Both the position numbers and the translations under genes were made by a program. The notes under the pieces are model-generated. The model was not told where the DNA came from. It saw only the letters and a program-made list of their open reading frames with translations, and made no database searches. From JAHEAO01 sp041633555 (GTDB lineage Bacteria > Pseudomonadota > Alphaproteobacteria > Rhodobacterales > Rhodobacteraceae): a DNA stretch of 50,364 nt. Below, piece by piece: positions 7,723-16,355 of the stretch (position 1 is the first letter of the stretch; each line of letters starts with the position of its first letter). The DNA is taken from NCBI GenBank assembly GCA_041633555.1, contig JBFKFZ010000020.1:1-50364 (forward strand), written 5' to 3'.

Positions 7723-8742
7723 GTGGCCATTTGTCGAGTGAAGACGCGCTATTTTGCCATCGCGCTCGTTCCCATCGTCATCTTCTGGATCAACGCGATG
7801 ATCATCCGGCATCTGGTTGCCGTGGATCTGAATGTACCGCCCGACATCCTGCAGGAAGGGCGTCCGTGGCTCGAAGCGGCGGGCCGCTACAGGTTCCTTG
7901 CGGCAACATGGTTCTTTGCTTCGCTTGCGATTTTTGCCGTCGTCCTGCTGGTCCGGACCCTGTTGCGCCCGATGGCTCGTGAAACCAGATGGGCCGCGAT
8001 TGTTACGATGGCCCTGATCCTACTGCTGGTCGTCGCTCCTTCGATTCAGCAGAATGCGGACCCCGACGAGCCGCGTGTCTATCACAGGCTTGGCGCTGCA
8101 TTCTTCGAGACCGCGCTGGGGAGGGGTACGGTGCCTGGTTGCGAGGAACCGGGCGACCGCTGGCTGCTCGGCCGATGCGGCGAAATACCGACGATCTCGA
8201 TGTTCAACCGCATATTGGATATCGTCAATGTCCTCGCCGGTCTTGCTGTCGGTGCGCTGATCGTCGGCATGATCCTGTGCCTTGAAACGCGTGAGAGCGA
8301 TGACGTCGAGGAAGAGGCCGCGCTGCTGGCGCAGAACCTGCGCCAGATGCGGCAGCAGCTTTATCTCTCCAGCTTGGTTCTTACCTTTGGCATCTTCTTC
8401 GCAACAAGCTGGATGTATTGGCCGATCTCATTGGTTCTGGACGCCGAACGGTCGGCATATAGCTCGGTCATACTGGCAACGGCGCTTTTCACCGGCACCT
8501 ATTTCAGCTTGCTGATCCTGAGCTTCTACCTGCCCGTCGCCCTCATTCTGGATGACCGGGTGCGAAAGCTTGCCGAAACGGCCGGCCAGGACGCCGAAGC
8601 CGGGGAGCAGCTTGATCTCAACGACTGGAGATCCTCGCACGGATTGAAGGACGGGGTCAGCGATTACCTCCGCGCCGGCTTTGCCTTGACCGCGCCCATC
8701 CTCGCGGCCTTTGCGGGCGGGATCTCTCCTATGGCGCTCTGA
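7723..8742 (+). CDS. Multi-spanning membrane protein of unknown function
   Basis: The product (339 residues from the GTG at 7723) has about six or seven hydrophobic segments, for example YFAIALVPIVIFWINAMII, FLAATWFFASLAIFAVVLL, AAIVTMALILLLVVAP, VNVLAGLAVGALIVGMILCL, LVLTFGIFFATSWMYWP and GTYFSLLILSFYLPVALIL. An acidic cytoplasmic-type loop (CLETRESDDVEEEAALLAQN) lies in the middle. I chose GTG at 7723 because AGGGGGG ends about 5 bases upstream; GTG at 7738 is the alternative. The open frame extends further upstream, but that part overlaps the GST remnant and does not look coding. No family is recognised. It follows the broken GST gene and is convergent with the AlkD-like gene. Confidence 0.65.
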   Translation: MAICRVKTRYFAIALVPIVIFWINAMIIRHLVAVDLNVPPDILQEGRPWLEAAGRYRFLAATWFFASLAIFAVVLLVRTLLRPMARETRWAAIVTMALILLLVVAPSIQQNADPDEPRVYHRLGAAFFETALGRGTVPGCEEPGDRWLLGRCGEIPTISMFNRILDIVNVLAGLAVGALIVGMILCLETRESDDVEEEAALLAQNLRQMRQQLYLSSLVLTFGIFFATSWMYWPISLVLDAERSAYSSVILATALFTGTYFSLLILSFYLPVALILDDRVRKLAETAGQDAEAGEQLDLNDWRSSHGLKDGVSDYLRAGFALTAPILAAFAGGISPMAL

Positions 8743-8814
8743 CGGCTGCCAGTCCAATACGGCCTTGAGGCGCGGCCGGTCGGGATTACTGGCGGGCGGC
8801 TGAGGGTGCAGGCG

Positions 8815-9492
8815 TCAGCCGAGATATTTCGCGGCTTCCTTGCGCGCGAAGGGCCGCATTCGCTCGCCGTATTGATCGAGGAAGGCGCGGGTTCGTCGCG
8901 CGTCGTGTTTTGAGAGATCGCGGAGCCACCAGGCGATGGCTTTCTGGATGAACCAGTCGCGGTCATCAATGTAGGACGCCGCCCAGCCAAGGATTCGGTC
9001 TCGGGCGGCCCCTTCGGCCGGTTTCGGGTGGTTCTGCTTGGTCCAGGGCAGCGTGATCACAAGGGCGGCGCGGCGGGTCCAGATATGCGGAGAACTGGTC
9101 CAGCTTTCCACTTCGTCGAGCCGAGCGGGATCGGCGACAAGCCGCTTTTGTCCTGCCATGCAGGCATGATCGGCGATGGCCCAACTGTCGAAGTCCGGAA
9201 CCCAGGAAGCGATCAGCCGCCAGACAGCTTCATCCGGGCGGATTCGCGCCTGGGTCAGCAGCTTGGCGGCGGCTAGGCGTGCTTCAAAGATATTCGTCTG
9301 CCAGAGGCCGGCGGCGAGGGCCGTGCGTTCAGCGATCCCGAGCGCCTTGCGCCATTCTGCCACCAGAGCGTTGGTGTCATAATTTGCAACGCCAAGATAT
9401 GGCCGGTCGGTCTTGTGATAGGCAGCCATGTCGGCATCCCGGCCCGGCTGGGCCTTGGAGCGAAGCTGGGACAGAGACTCTTCCGGCGTCAT
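8815..9492 (-). CDS. DNA alkylation repair protein (AlkD-like, HEAT-repeat)
   Basis: The 225-residue product resembles AlkD-type DNA glycosylases, all-helical HEAT-like proteins that remove N3/N7-alkylated purines. Recognisable parts are KLLTQARI..VWRLIASWVPDFDSWAIADH, WTSSPHIWTRRAALV and DDRDWFIQKAIAWWLRDLSK. These are the W-R-R-A-A and D-x-x-F-V/I-Q-K-A-I-x-W-x-L-R pattern of the family, with the DSWxxxD segment. It starts with an ATGA overlap on the glmS stop, so it should be translated as the last gene of a glmU-glmS-alkD-like unit. That link between cell-wall precursor genes and DNA repair looks like transcriptional convenience. Confidence 0.82.
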   Translation of the reverse strand: MTPEESLSQLRSKAQPGRDADMAAYHKTDRPYLGVANYDTNALVAEWRKALGIAERTALAAGLWQTNIFEARLAAAKLLTQARIRPDEAVWRLIASWVPDFDSWAIADHACMAGQKRLVADPARLDEVESWTSSPHIWTRRAALVITLPWTKQNHPKPAEGAARDRILGWAASYIDDRDWFIQKAIAWWLRDLSKHDARRTRAFLDQYGERMRPFARKEAAKYLG

Positions 9493-11309
9493 TCCACGGT
9501 CACGGACTTGGCCAAGTTGCGCGGCTGGTCGACATCGGTGCCCTTGGCGATCGCCGTGTGATAGGCCAGAAGCTGCGCCGGAACCGCATAGAGGATCGGA
9601 GCGAACAGGGCTGGAACCTCGGGCATCCGGATGATCTGCCAGGTGCCTTCGCCGGCTTCCTTGGCGCCCTTGGCGTCGGTCACCAGCAGCACTTTTCCGC
9701 TGCGGGCCATGACCTCCTGCATGTTCGAAACGGTCTTGTCGAAGAGCGAATCGCGGGGCGCCATCACGACCACCGGCACCTTCTTGTCCACCAGGGCGAT
9801 GGGGCCGTGCTTGAGTTCGCCAGACGCGTAACCCTCAGCATGTATATAACTGATTTCCTTGAGTTTCAGGGCGCCTTCCAGTGCCAGCGGGAACATCTGG
9901 CCGCGACCGAGGAAAAGCACGTCCTGGGCTTCGGCGAGTTTCGCGGCGATCCCGGCTATCGCCTCGGACTGACCCAGCGCGAGGTTCAGGAGGCCCGGCA
10001 AAGTCCTGAGTTCTTCGAGATGCCGGCCGAAAGTCTTTGCATCGATCTGTCCGCGATCGCGGGCGGCTTTCAGCGCCAGCAGTGCCAGAATGGTCAGCTG
10101 ATTGGTGAAGGCCTTGGTCGAAGCAACACCGATTTCCGCACCGGCGAGGATCGGCAGGGCGATATCGCTTTCCCGCGCGATGGAGCTTTCGGGCACATTG
10201 ATTACGGACAGGATCGTTTCGGCCTTGTCGCGCATGTAGCGCAGGGCGGCCAGCGTGTCGGCGGTTTCGCCGGATTGGCTGACGAAGAGCGCAAGAGTTC
10301 CGTCGGGGACCGGCGGTTCGCGGTAGCGGAACTCGGATGCGACATCGACCTCGACGGGCAGACGCGCGACCTGCTCGAACCAGTATTTCGCGGTAAGGCA
10401 GGCATAGTAGGCGGTGCCGCAGGCGACCATGGTTACGCGCTCGACTTTCGAGAAATCGAGCTTCTCTGGCAGCGCGACAGTTCCATCCTCGGACAGATAG
10501 TGGCTTAGCGCTTCGCCCATCACGGTGGGCTGCTCGGCGATCTCCTTGGCCATGAAATGCTTGTATCCACCCTTGCTGACGGATCCTGCGTCGATGCTGA
10601 TGGTCTTGACCGGGCGGTTGGCGCGTTTGCCCTTTGCATCGCGAATCTCCATCGAATTTCGTGTCAGAACCGCCCAGTCGCCTTCGTCGAGATAGGTGAT
10701 CCGGTCGGTCAGGGGCGCCAGGGCCAGCGCGTCGGAGCCGACGAAAACCTCTCCATCGCCATGGCCGATGGCGAGCGGTGAGCCCTTGCGGGCGGCGATC
10801 ATCAGGTCATCCTGCCCGTCGAAGAGAAAGCAGAGCGCATAGGCGCCTTCGAGCCGCGCGATGGTCTGTTCGGCAGCGTCGCGGGGGGCGAGACCCCGGT
10901 CGAGGAAGCTCTGGGCGAGCAGGGCGACGGTTTCGGTATCGGTCTCGGTCTCGACCTTGTAGCCTTCTTTGGCCAAGACGGCGCGAAGCTCGCGGAAATT
11001 CTCGATGATGCCGTTATGGACAACGGCGACGGGGCCGGCACGATGCGGATGGGCATTACCGACCGAAGGCGCGCCATGCGTGGCCCACCGCGTGTGGCCG
11101 ATCCCGGCGCGGCCCTGCAACGGGTCATGGACCAGAAGGTCGGCGAGGTTGACGAGCTTGCCGAGCGCGCGGCGGCGGTCGAGTTGATGCGCATCGTTTA
11201 TCGTAGCCACCCCGGCGCTGTCATAGCCACGATATTCCAGCCGTTTCAGCGCCTCGACGATGATCGGGGCGGCTTCGTGCTGTCCGAGGATCCCTACAAT
11301 ACCGCACAT
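9489..11309 (-). CDS. glmS: Glutamine--fructose-6-phosphate aminotransferase (isomerizing) GlmS
   Basis: GlmS makes glucosamine-6-phosphate from fructose-6-phosphate and glutamine, the first committed step to UDP-GlcNAc. The N-terminal glutaminase domain starts MCGIVGILGQHEAAP with the nucleophilic Cys at position 2 after Met removal, then LEYRGYDSAGVA and HTRWATHG. Two SIS sugar-isomerase domains follow (CGTAYYACLTAKYWFEQ and FVSQSGETADTLAALR; then FLGRGQMFPLALEGALKLKE and ISYIHAEGYASGELKHGPIA). The C-terminal DVDQPRNLAKSVTVE is typical. At 606 residues it is full length. It lies 4 bases after glmU, so the consecutive enzymes are co-expressed. The 4-base gap to glmU leaves no room for a glmS riboswitch. 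Confidence 0.97.
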   Translation of the reverse strand: MCGIVGILGQHEAAPIIVEALKRLEYRGYDSAGVATINDAHQLDRRRALGKLVNLADLLVHDPLQGRAGIGHTRWATHGAPSVGNAHPHRAGPVAVVHNGIIENFRELRAVLAKEGYKVETETDTETVALLAQSFLDRGLAPRDAAEQTIARLEGAYALCFLFDGQDDLMIAARKGSPLAIGHGDGEVFVGSDALALAPLTDRITYLDEGDWAVLTRNSMEIRDAKGKRANRPVKTISIDAGSVSKGGYKHFMAKEIAEQPTVMGEALSHYLSEDGTVALPEKLDFSKVERVTMVACGTAYYACLTAKYWFEQVARLPVEVDVASEFRYREPPVPDGTLALFVSQSGETADTLAALRYMRDKAETILSVINVPESSIARESDIALPILAGAEIGVASTKAFTNQLTILALLALKAARDRGQIDAKTFGRHLEELRTLPGLLNLALGQSEAIAGIAAKLAEAQDVLFLGRGQMFPLALEGALKLKEISYIHAEGYASGELKHGPIALVDKKVPVVVMAPRDSLFDKTVSNMQEVMARSGKVLLVTDAKGAKEAGEGTWQIIRMPEVPALFAPILYAVPAQLLAYHTAIAKGTDVDQPRNLAKSVTVE

Positions 11310-11313
11310 TCGG

Positions 11314-12663
11314 TTAACCTTTCTGCCGGGCCGCCTTCACGGTCCTTAACTTATCGAACAATTTTCGGGCGAGTCCGGGCTTGACCTGCATCTCGGCCCG
11401 GCCGATGGCCAGCGCATTGTCGGGAATGTCGTGGGTAACCACCGTTCCGGTCGCCGTCATCGCGCCGTCGCCGACCCTGACCGGCGCAATGAACATCGTG
11501 GCGGAGCCGATGAAGGCGCGGGCCCCGATCTCGGTACGGTGCTTCATCACCCCGTCATAGTTGCATGTGATGGTGCCGGCACCGATATTGGTCGCCTCGC
11601 CGATACTCGCATCGCCGATATAGGTCAGGTGATTGACCTTCGCGCCTTCACCGACTTCTGCGTTCTTGATCTCGACAAAGTTTCCGATATGGGCGGCATT
11701 TCCGATTTCCGCGCCGGGGCGGAGCCGGGCATAGGGCCCGACGATGGCACCGGCACTGACATGGGCTCCTTCGAGATGCGAAAAGGCCCGGATCCGGGCG
11801 CCGGTCTCAACCGTCACGCCGGGACCGAAGACAACATTGGGCTCGACCACGACGTCGCGGCCGAGATGTGTGTCCTGGGCGAAAAAGACGGTGCCGGGCG
11901 CGATCAGCGTTGTGCCATTCTCGACCGCTTCCATCCGGGCGCGGGCCTGAAAGGCGCGCTCTGCCGCGGCCAGTTCGGCGCGGGTGTTGATGCCGAGCGT
12001 CTCGCCCTCGTCGCAGGCCACGGCGGTGGCGATCAGGCCGCGCGCATTGGCGAGACCGACGATATCGGTCAGGTAATATTCAGCGGCGGCATTGTCGTTC
12101 CCGACACCGTCGAGCAGCTTGAACATGGTCCTGGCAGACGCCATCTTTATGCCACTGTTGCAAAAGTTTATGGCACGTTCTTCAGATGTCGCATCCTTGA
12201 ATTCGACGATCTTCTGCAGCCGCTCGCCCTCCATCACCAGGCGGCCGTAGCGGGCCGGATCCTCTGCTTCGAAGCCCAGCACAACGACATCGTAATTCGC
12301 GCGTGCTTCGGCCATTGTTGTCAGCGTTTCGGGTCGGATGAAGGGCGTGTCGCCGTAAAGAACGACGACATCCCCGTCGAAATCGGCCAGCACCTCGCGC
12401 GCCTGCAAAACAGCGTGGCCGGTGCCAAGCTGCTGGGCCTGCTCGACGATTTCGATCTCGGGGTCGAAGTCTCGTGCCGCTTTCGCCACTGCCGCGCCGC
12501 CATGCCCGGTGATCAGGATCGTACGCTCGGGTTCAAGCGCGGCGCCTGCGGCGAGGGCATGCGCAAATAGCGGCACTCCGCCCAGGGGATGCAGCACCTT
12601 GGGCAGGTCGGAATTCATACGGGTGCCCTGGCCTGCGGCCAGAATGATAAGGGCTGTAGGCAT
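11314..12663 (-). CDS. glmU: Bifunctional UDP-GlcNAc pyrophosphorylase / GlcN-1-P acetyltransferase GlmU
   Basis: GlmU acetylates glucosamine-1-phosphate and then transfers UMP to give UDP-GlcNAc for peptidoglycan and lipopolysaccharide. The N-terminal nucleotidyltransferase domain begins ALIILAAGQGTRMNSDLPKV with the L-x-x-G-x-G-T-R-M signature and has VVLYGDTPFI. The C-terminal half is a left-handed beta-helix of hexapeptide repeats (VFGPGVTVETGARIRAFSHL, then NLTYIG-type segments near AKVNHLTYIGDASIGEATNI and GTITCNYDGVMKHRTEIG). Length (449) is normal. The start at 12663 has an AAAGAG-like site upstream. It is divergent from gph across about 125 bases, which should hold promoters for both. 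Confidence 0.97.
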   Translation of the reverse strand: MPTALIILAAGQGTRMNSDLPKVLHPLGGVPLFAHALAAGAALEPERTILITGHGGAAVAKAARDFDPEIEIVEQAQQLGTGHAVLQAREVLADFDGDVVVLYGDTPFIRPETLTTMAEARANYDVVVLGFEAEDPARYGRLVMEGERLQKIVEFKDATSEERAINFCNSGIKMASARTMFKLLDGVGNDNAAAEYYLTDIVGLANARGLIATAVACDEGETLGINTRAELAAAERAFQARARMEAVENGTTLIAPGTVFFAQDTHLGRDVVVEPNVVFGPGVTVETGARIRAFSHLEGAHVSAGAIVGPYARLRPGAEIGNAAHIGNFVEIKNAEVGEGAKVNHLTYIGDASIGEATNIGAGTITCNYDGVMKHRTEIGARAFIGSATMFIAPVRVGDGAMTATGTVVTHDIPDNALAIGRAEMQVKPGLARKLFDKLRTVKAARQKG

Positions 12664-12788
12664 GGCTGCTCTTTTCTTTGTCGTCGCGCCGTTTTACGCC
12701 TTGGCGGAGGTGCCGCAAGGGTTGCGGGCATCAAAAGTGTTTACGCTTCGTTACAGCATTGGCGGGCCTTCCGGCGAGGGGAAAGACG

Positions 12789-13457
12789 ATGAGAACGGTG
12801 ATTTTCGACCTCGACGGGACTCTGGCGGATACGTCGGGTGACCTCATCGCCGCTGCGAATGCGGCGTTTCGCGGCCTTGGGCTGGACGACATGCTGGACC
12901 CCGTCACGGATGCCGGTTTGGCGATGACCGGTGGGGGGCGGGCGATGCTGAGGCTGGGGTTCAAGCGGCTGGCCAACGGCATGGGCGAGGCCGAAGTCGA
13001 AGCCGGCTATCCGCTGTTGCTGGCGGCCTATGCCGAAAATATTGACCGGTATTCAAGCCTCTACCCCGGCACCGAGGCGGCCATCGAAGGACTGCGCTGC
13101 GCCGGCTATGCGGTGGGGATCTGCACCAACAAGCCCGAGGCCTTGGCGGATCAGCTGCTGGCGGCTCTGGGTGTGCGGGCACTCTTCGGTTCGCTGGTCG
13201 GCGCTGATACCTTGCCGGTGCGCAAGCCCGATCCTGCACCCTTGCACGAAGCGGTGACCCGCGTCGGCGGCGATCCGGACAGAGCGGTGCTGGTTGGCGA
13301 CTCGGTAACCGATCGGGAAACAGCGCGGGCGGCGGGGATGCGGTCCCTGCTGGTGACGTTCGGTCCGTCGGGGCGTGACGTGGCGGGGCTCGAGCCGGAG
13401 GGGCTGCTGGATCACTACGATGATCTGGGGCCGGCAGTGGCGCGGTTGATCGGTTAG
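12789..13457 (+). CDS. gph: Phosphoglycolate phosphatase-like HAD hydrolase
   Basis: The 222-residue product has all HAD motifs of the Gph/CbbZ group: FDLDGTLADTSG at residues 6-17 (nucleophile Asp and acid-base Asp), CTNKPEALADQLL (motif II Thr region), VRKPDPAPLHEAV (conserved Lys) and VLVGDSVTDRETA (motif III). It would dephosphorylate 2-phosphoglycolate, formed by RuBisCO oxygenation or DNA repair; related HAD substrates cannot be excluded. I chose ATG at 12789, preceded by a GGGGAAAG purine stretch; earlier in-frame starts would lie in the divergent promoter region. Confidence 0.85.
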   Translation: MRTVIFDLDGTLADTSGDLIAAANAAFRGLGLDDMLDPVTDAGLAMTGGGRAMLRLGFKRLANGMGEAEVEAGYPLLLAAYAENIDRYSSLYPGTEAAIEGLRCAGYAVGICTNKPEALADQLLAALGVRALFGSLVGADTLPVRKPDPAPLHEAVTRVGGDPDRAVLVGDSVTDRETARAAGMRSLLVTFGPSGRDVAGLEPEGLLDHYDDLGPAVARLIG

Positions 13458-13491
13458 TCGCGAAGGGGCGGTCGGGCGCCGCCGGGACGAC

Positions 13492-13511
13492 CCGCGCTCC
13501 GCGCGGTTATT
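13492..13511 (+). terminator. Weak intrinsic terminator candidate after gph
   Basis: CCGCGC at 13492-13497 and GCGCGG at 13501-13506 form a perfect 6-pair stem with a TCC loop, followed by TTATT. It lies 35 bases after the gph stop. The U tract is short, so termination would be partial at best. Confidence 0.4.
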
Positions 13512-13556
13512 GACGAAACAACTTGCACGGCATCAACTGAGCCGACAGGGGGCATC

Positions 13557-14762
13557 ATGACCGACATCTTCAAGGGCTCTTTCACGCAACAGGAACCGAT
13601 CCCGGAGGAAGCGATCGAGGCCGCGGTCGCGGTCATGCGGCATGGGCGGCTGCACCGCTACAATACGGCCCCTGGAGAGATCGCGGAAACCGCTTTGCTG
13701 GAACAGGAATTTGCAGCCGAGATGGGTGCGAAGTATTGCCTGGCGGTCGCCTCGGGCGGCTATGCGATGGCGACGGCCATGCGCGCCATCGGCGTCAGAC
13801 CCGGCGACAAGGTACTGTCCAACGCCTTCACGCTGGCCCCGGTGCCGGGCGCGATCGCCAGCCTTGGCGCGGTGCCGGTTCTGGTAGAGGTGACAGAGGC
13901 GCTGACCATTGATCTGGCAGATCTGAAGCGCAAGATCGACGCTTCGGGCGCGAAGGTCCTGCTGCTCAGCCACATGCGCGGCCATATCTGCGAGATGGAA
14001 AAGCTGATGACACTTTGCGATGGCAAGGGCGTCACGGTCATCGAGGATTGCGCCCATACGATGGGCGCGTCGTGGAACGGCGTCGCCTCGGGGCGGCACG
14101 GGGTAGCAGGGTGCTATTCGACACAGACCTACAAGCATCTCAATTCGGGGGAGGGCGGGTTCCTTATCACCGATGACGAGGACCTCGCGGCGCGGGCGGT
14201 GATCCTGTCGGGGTCCTACATGCTTTATGGTAGCCATCTCGCAGCCCCCGGGCCGGACGAGTTCGAGCGGGTGAAATACGACACGCCGAACGTTTCGGGC
14301 CGGATGGATAATCTGCGCGCAGCAATTCTGCGCCCGCAATTGGCCCGGCTGGCCGAACAGGTCGCGGCGTGGAACATCCGCTACCGAACCATCGAGTCCG
14401 GCCTGCGTGACACGCCCGGTCTGCGGGTGATCGAACGGTCAGAGGCGGAATCCTTCGTCGGCTCGTCCATACAATTCCTTCTGCCGGATTGGCAGGCTGC
14501 GGCGGTGCGGGACGTCGTGGCACGCTGCCGCGCGCGCGGGGTCGAACTGAAATGGTTCGGCGCGACGGAACCGGTTGGCTTCACGTCGAAATATGACAGC
14601 TGGCGCTACGTCGACCCGCCGAAATTGCCACAGATTGACCGGGTGCTGGCAGGACTTCTCGACATGCGCCTGCCGCTGACCTTTTCGACTGCGGATTGCG
14701 AACAGATCGCCCGGATCATCCGGGCCGAAGTCGCTGCCGTCTGGCAAGCATCGGCAGCCTGA
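13557..14762 (+). CDS. DegT/DnrJ/EryC1/StrS-family PLP-dependent aminotransferase
   Basis: The 401-residue protein has the fold and motifs of sugar aminotransferases of the DegT/DnrJ type. YCLAVASGGYAMATAMRAIG binds the PLP phosphate, VIEDCAHTMGASWNG carries the Asp/His that contact the pyridine ring, and CYSTQTYKHLNSGEGGF has the Schiff-base Lys at about residue 193. Family members aminate keto-sugars for surface glycans or antibiotics, but no nucleotide-sugar gene is nearby, so the substrate is open. It starts after a 99-base gap following gph that includes a weak terminator. A GGGGGC purine stretch precedes the start. It is followed by the promoter of the leucine-degradation operon. Confidence 0.87.
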   Translation: MTDIFKGSFTQQEPIPEEAIEAAVAVMRHGRLHRYNTAPGEIAETALLEQEFAAEMGAKYCLAVASGGYAMATAMRAIGVRPGDKVLSNAFTLAPVPGAIASLGAVPVLVEVTEALTIDLADLKRKIDASGAKVLLLSHMRGHICEMEKLMTLCDGKGVTVIEDCAHTMGASWNGVASGRHGVAGCYSTQTYKHLNSGEGGFLITDDEDLAARAVILSGSYMLYGSHLAAPGPDEFERVKYDTPNVSGRMDNLRAAILRPQLARLAEQVAAWNIRYRTIESGLRDTPGLRVIERSEAESFVGSSIQFLLPDWQAAAVRDVVARCRARGVELKWFGATEPVGFTSKYDSWRYVDPPKLPQIDRVLAGLLDMRLPLTFSTADCEQIARIIRAEVAAVWQASAA

Positions 14763-14815
14763 GGCGCCGCTGCGACCCGGCCCGCCTGGATGCGCCTTGT
14801 CACTCGGGCGATCTG

Positions 14816-14873
14816 TTGACACGATGATTGACGACAGCGGGCCATACTGCTATTAATTGAACAAGCGTTCAAT
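14816..14873 (+). promoter_or_regulatory. Promoter of the leucine/isovalerate operon with palindromic operator
   Basis: A sigma-70-like promoter is visible: TTGACG at 14828-14833, a 17-base spacer and TATTAA at 14851-14856. A further TTGACA lies at 14816-14821. The palindrome ATTGAAC-AAGC-GTTCAAT (14856-14873) starts at the last base of the -10 and covers the start-site region, as a repressor operator would. Its size and symmetry suit a TetR-type regulator of acyl-CoA metabolism. No such regulator gene is in the window. The ivd start codon follows at 14894 after a GAAGGAG site. Confidence 0.65.
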
Positions 14874-14893
14874 AAACCCCGAAGGAGACCCCG

Positions 14894-16057
14894 ATGTTCA
14901 ACGCCAGTATGAGATTCGATCTTGGCGGGGATGTGAACGCGTTGCGCGAGATGGTGCACAAATGGGCGCAGGAACGGATTAAGCCGCTCGCCGCAGAAGT
15001 CGATCGCTCGAATGTGTTTCCCGCCGAACTCTGGACCGAAATGGGCGAACTTGGCTTGCTCGGGATCACCGTGCCCGAGGAATTCGGCGGGGCCGATATG
15101 GGCTATCTCGCCCACGTCATCGCGGTCGAGGAGATTGCGCGGGCCTCGGCCAGTGTCAGCCTGTCCTATGGCGCGCATTCCAACCTCTGTGTCAACCAGA
15201 TCCGCCTGAACGGCAACGACCAGCAGAAAGCGAAGTACCTGCCGGGGCTGGTCTCGGGCGAGCATGTCGGCGCCCTGGCGATGTCCGAGGCGGGGTCTGG
15301 GTCGGATGTCGTCTCGATGAAGCTGAAGGCGGAAAAGCGCAACGATAACTTCCGGCTGAATGGCACCAAATACTGGATCACCAACGGTCCGGATGCCACG
15401 ACACTGGTTGTCTATGCCAAGACCGATCCGGAGGCCGGCAGCAAGGGCATCACCGCCTTCCTGATCGAGAAGTCGATGAAGGGATTCTCGACCTCGACGC
15501 ATTTCGACAAGCTCGGGATGCGCGGGTCCAACACTGCCGAACTGATATTCGAAGATGTGGAGGTGCCGTTCGAGAATGTCCTGGGAGAAGAGGGCAAGGG
15601 CGTCCGGGTGCTGATGTCCGGCCTGGACTACGAGCGCGTGGTGCTGTCAGGCATTGGCACTGGCATCATGGCGGCCTGTCTCGACGAAGTGATGCCATAC
15701 CTCGCTGAGCGCAAGCAGTTCGGCCAGCCGATCGGGAACTTCCAGCTGATGCAGGGCAAGATCGCCGACATGTATACGGCGATGAACTCGGCCCGCGCCT
15801 ATGTCTACCAGGTCGCCAAGGCCTGCGACCGCGGCGAGGTGACGCGCGCCGATGCTGCGGCCTGCGTGCTCTATGCCTCGGAGGAGGCCATGAAGCAGGC
15901 GCATCAGGCGGTGCAGGCGATGGGCGGGGCGGGCTTCATGAATGAAAGCGCCGTCAGCCGGATCTTCCGCGATGCCAAGCTGATGGAGATCGGCGCCGGA
16001 ACATCCGAGATACGGCGGATGCTGATCGGGCGCGAGATGATGGCCGCGATGGCCTGA
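14894..16057 (+). CDS. ivd: Isovaleryl-CoA dehydrogenase
   Basis: This FAD-dependent acyl-CoA dehydrogenase oxidises isovaleryl-CoA to 3-methylcrotonyl-CoA in leucine breakdown and passes electrons to ETF. Family signatures include ALAMSEAGSGSDVVSMKLKA and KYWITNGPDATTLVVYAKTD (FAD/substrate region), QFGQPIGNFQLMQGKIADMY and the C-terminal GGAGFMNESAVSRIFRDAK. The catalytic base is at about Glu247 in LDYERVVLSG, the helix-G position that marks isovaleryl-CoA dehydrogenases, whereas most acyl-CoA dehydrogenases carry it near the C-terminus. The 387-residue length is normal. It is the first gene of the operon, followed by the 3-methylcrotonyl-CoA carboxylase genes, which fits the assignment. 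Confidence 0.93.
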   Translation: MFNASMRFDLGGDVNALREMVHKWAQERIKPLAAEVDRSNVFPAELWTEMGELGLLGITVPEEFGGADMGYLAHVIAVEEIARASASVSLSYGAHSNLCVNQIRLNGNDQQKAKYLPGLVSGEHVGALAMSEAGSGSDVVSMKLKAEKRNDNFRLNGTKYWITNGPDATTLVVYAKTDPEAGSKGITAFLIEKSMKGFSTSTHFDKLGMRGSNTAELIFEDVEVPFENVLGEEGKGVRVLMSGLDYERVVLSGIGTGIMAACLDEVMPYLAERKQFGQPIGNFQLMQGKIADMYTAMNSARAYVYQVAKACDRGEVTRADAAACVLYASEEAMKQAHQAVQAMGGAGFMNESAVSRIFRDAKLMEIGAGTSEIRRMLIGREMMAAMA

Positions 16058-16082
16058 TCCGAAACCGGGGGAGGGCGACCAG

Positions 16083-16280
16083 ATGACAGACATTCTCCGT
16101 TTTCGCGGCGCTGAATGTAGGTTCGGCGCCGATGAGCGGGCCGACCGAAAGGCTCAGCTTGAACCTATGGAATGGCGCGTTCGCCTCCGCGCCTCTGGGC
16201 GCAATCGGTGCGGATCGGCTTTCGCGACGCCGAATGCGGATTATGCGATACTCGAAGGGCCGCCGGATTGCAGCGGGTGA
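16083..16280 (+). CDS. Possible small protein between ivd and mccB
   Basis: A 65-codon frame starts at an ATG with a good GGGGGAGGG ribosome-binding site 7-8 bases upstream and lies 25 bases after ivd. The predicted product is basic and Arg-rich (WRVRLRASGRNRCGSAFATP), without signal peptide or recognisable family. The 298-base spacer between ivd and mccB is unusually long for this tight operon. It could be a small real gene, a decayed remnant or an untranslated spacer. Confidence 0.3.
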   Translation: MTDILRFRGAECRFGADERADRKAQLEPMEWRVRLRASGRNRCGSAFATPNADYAILEGPPDCSG

Positions 16281-16355
16281 CCGCGGCGCAGGAAAGCCCG
16301 ATGGAAGAAACCGTTGGGCAAGCGGCGGAATGGAAGGGGATGCGGGAAGAATGAC

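Noticed and set aside
9279..10508. 409-codon plus-strand frame opposite glmS
   Set aside because: Shadow of glmS; composition is typical of antisense frames in GC-rich DNA.
11310..11313. glmS riboswitch/ribozyme upstream of glmS
   Set aside because: Only 4 bases separate glmU and glmS, so there is no space for it, and the element is typical of Firmicutes.
11431..12570. 379-codon plus-strand frame opposite glmU
   Set aside because: Shadow of glmU; its Gly/Asp-rich pattern mirrors the hexapeptide repeats on the other strand.
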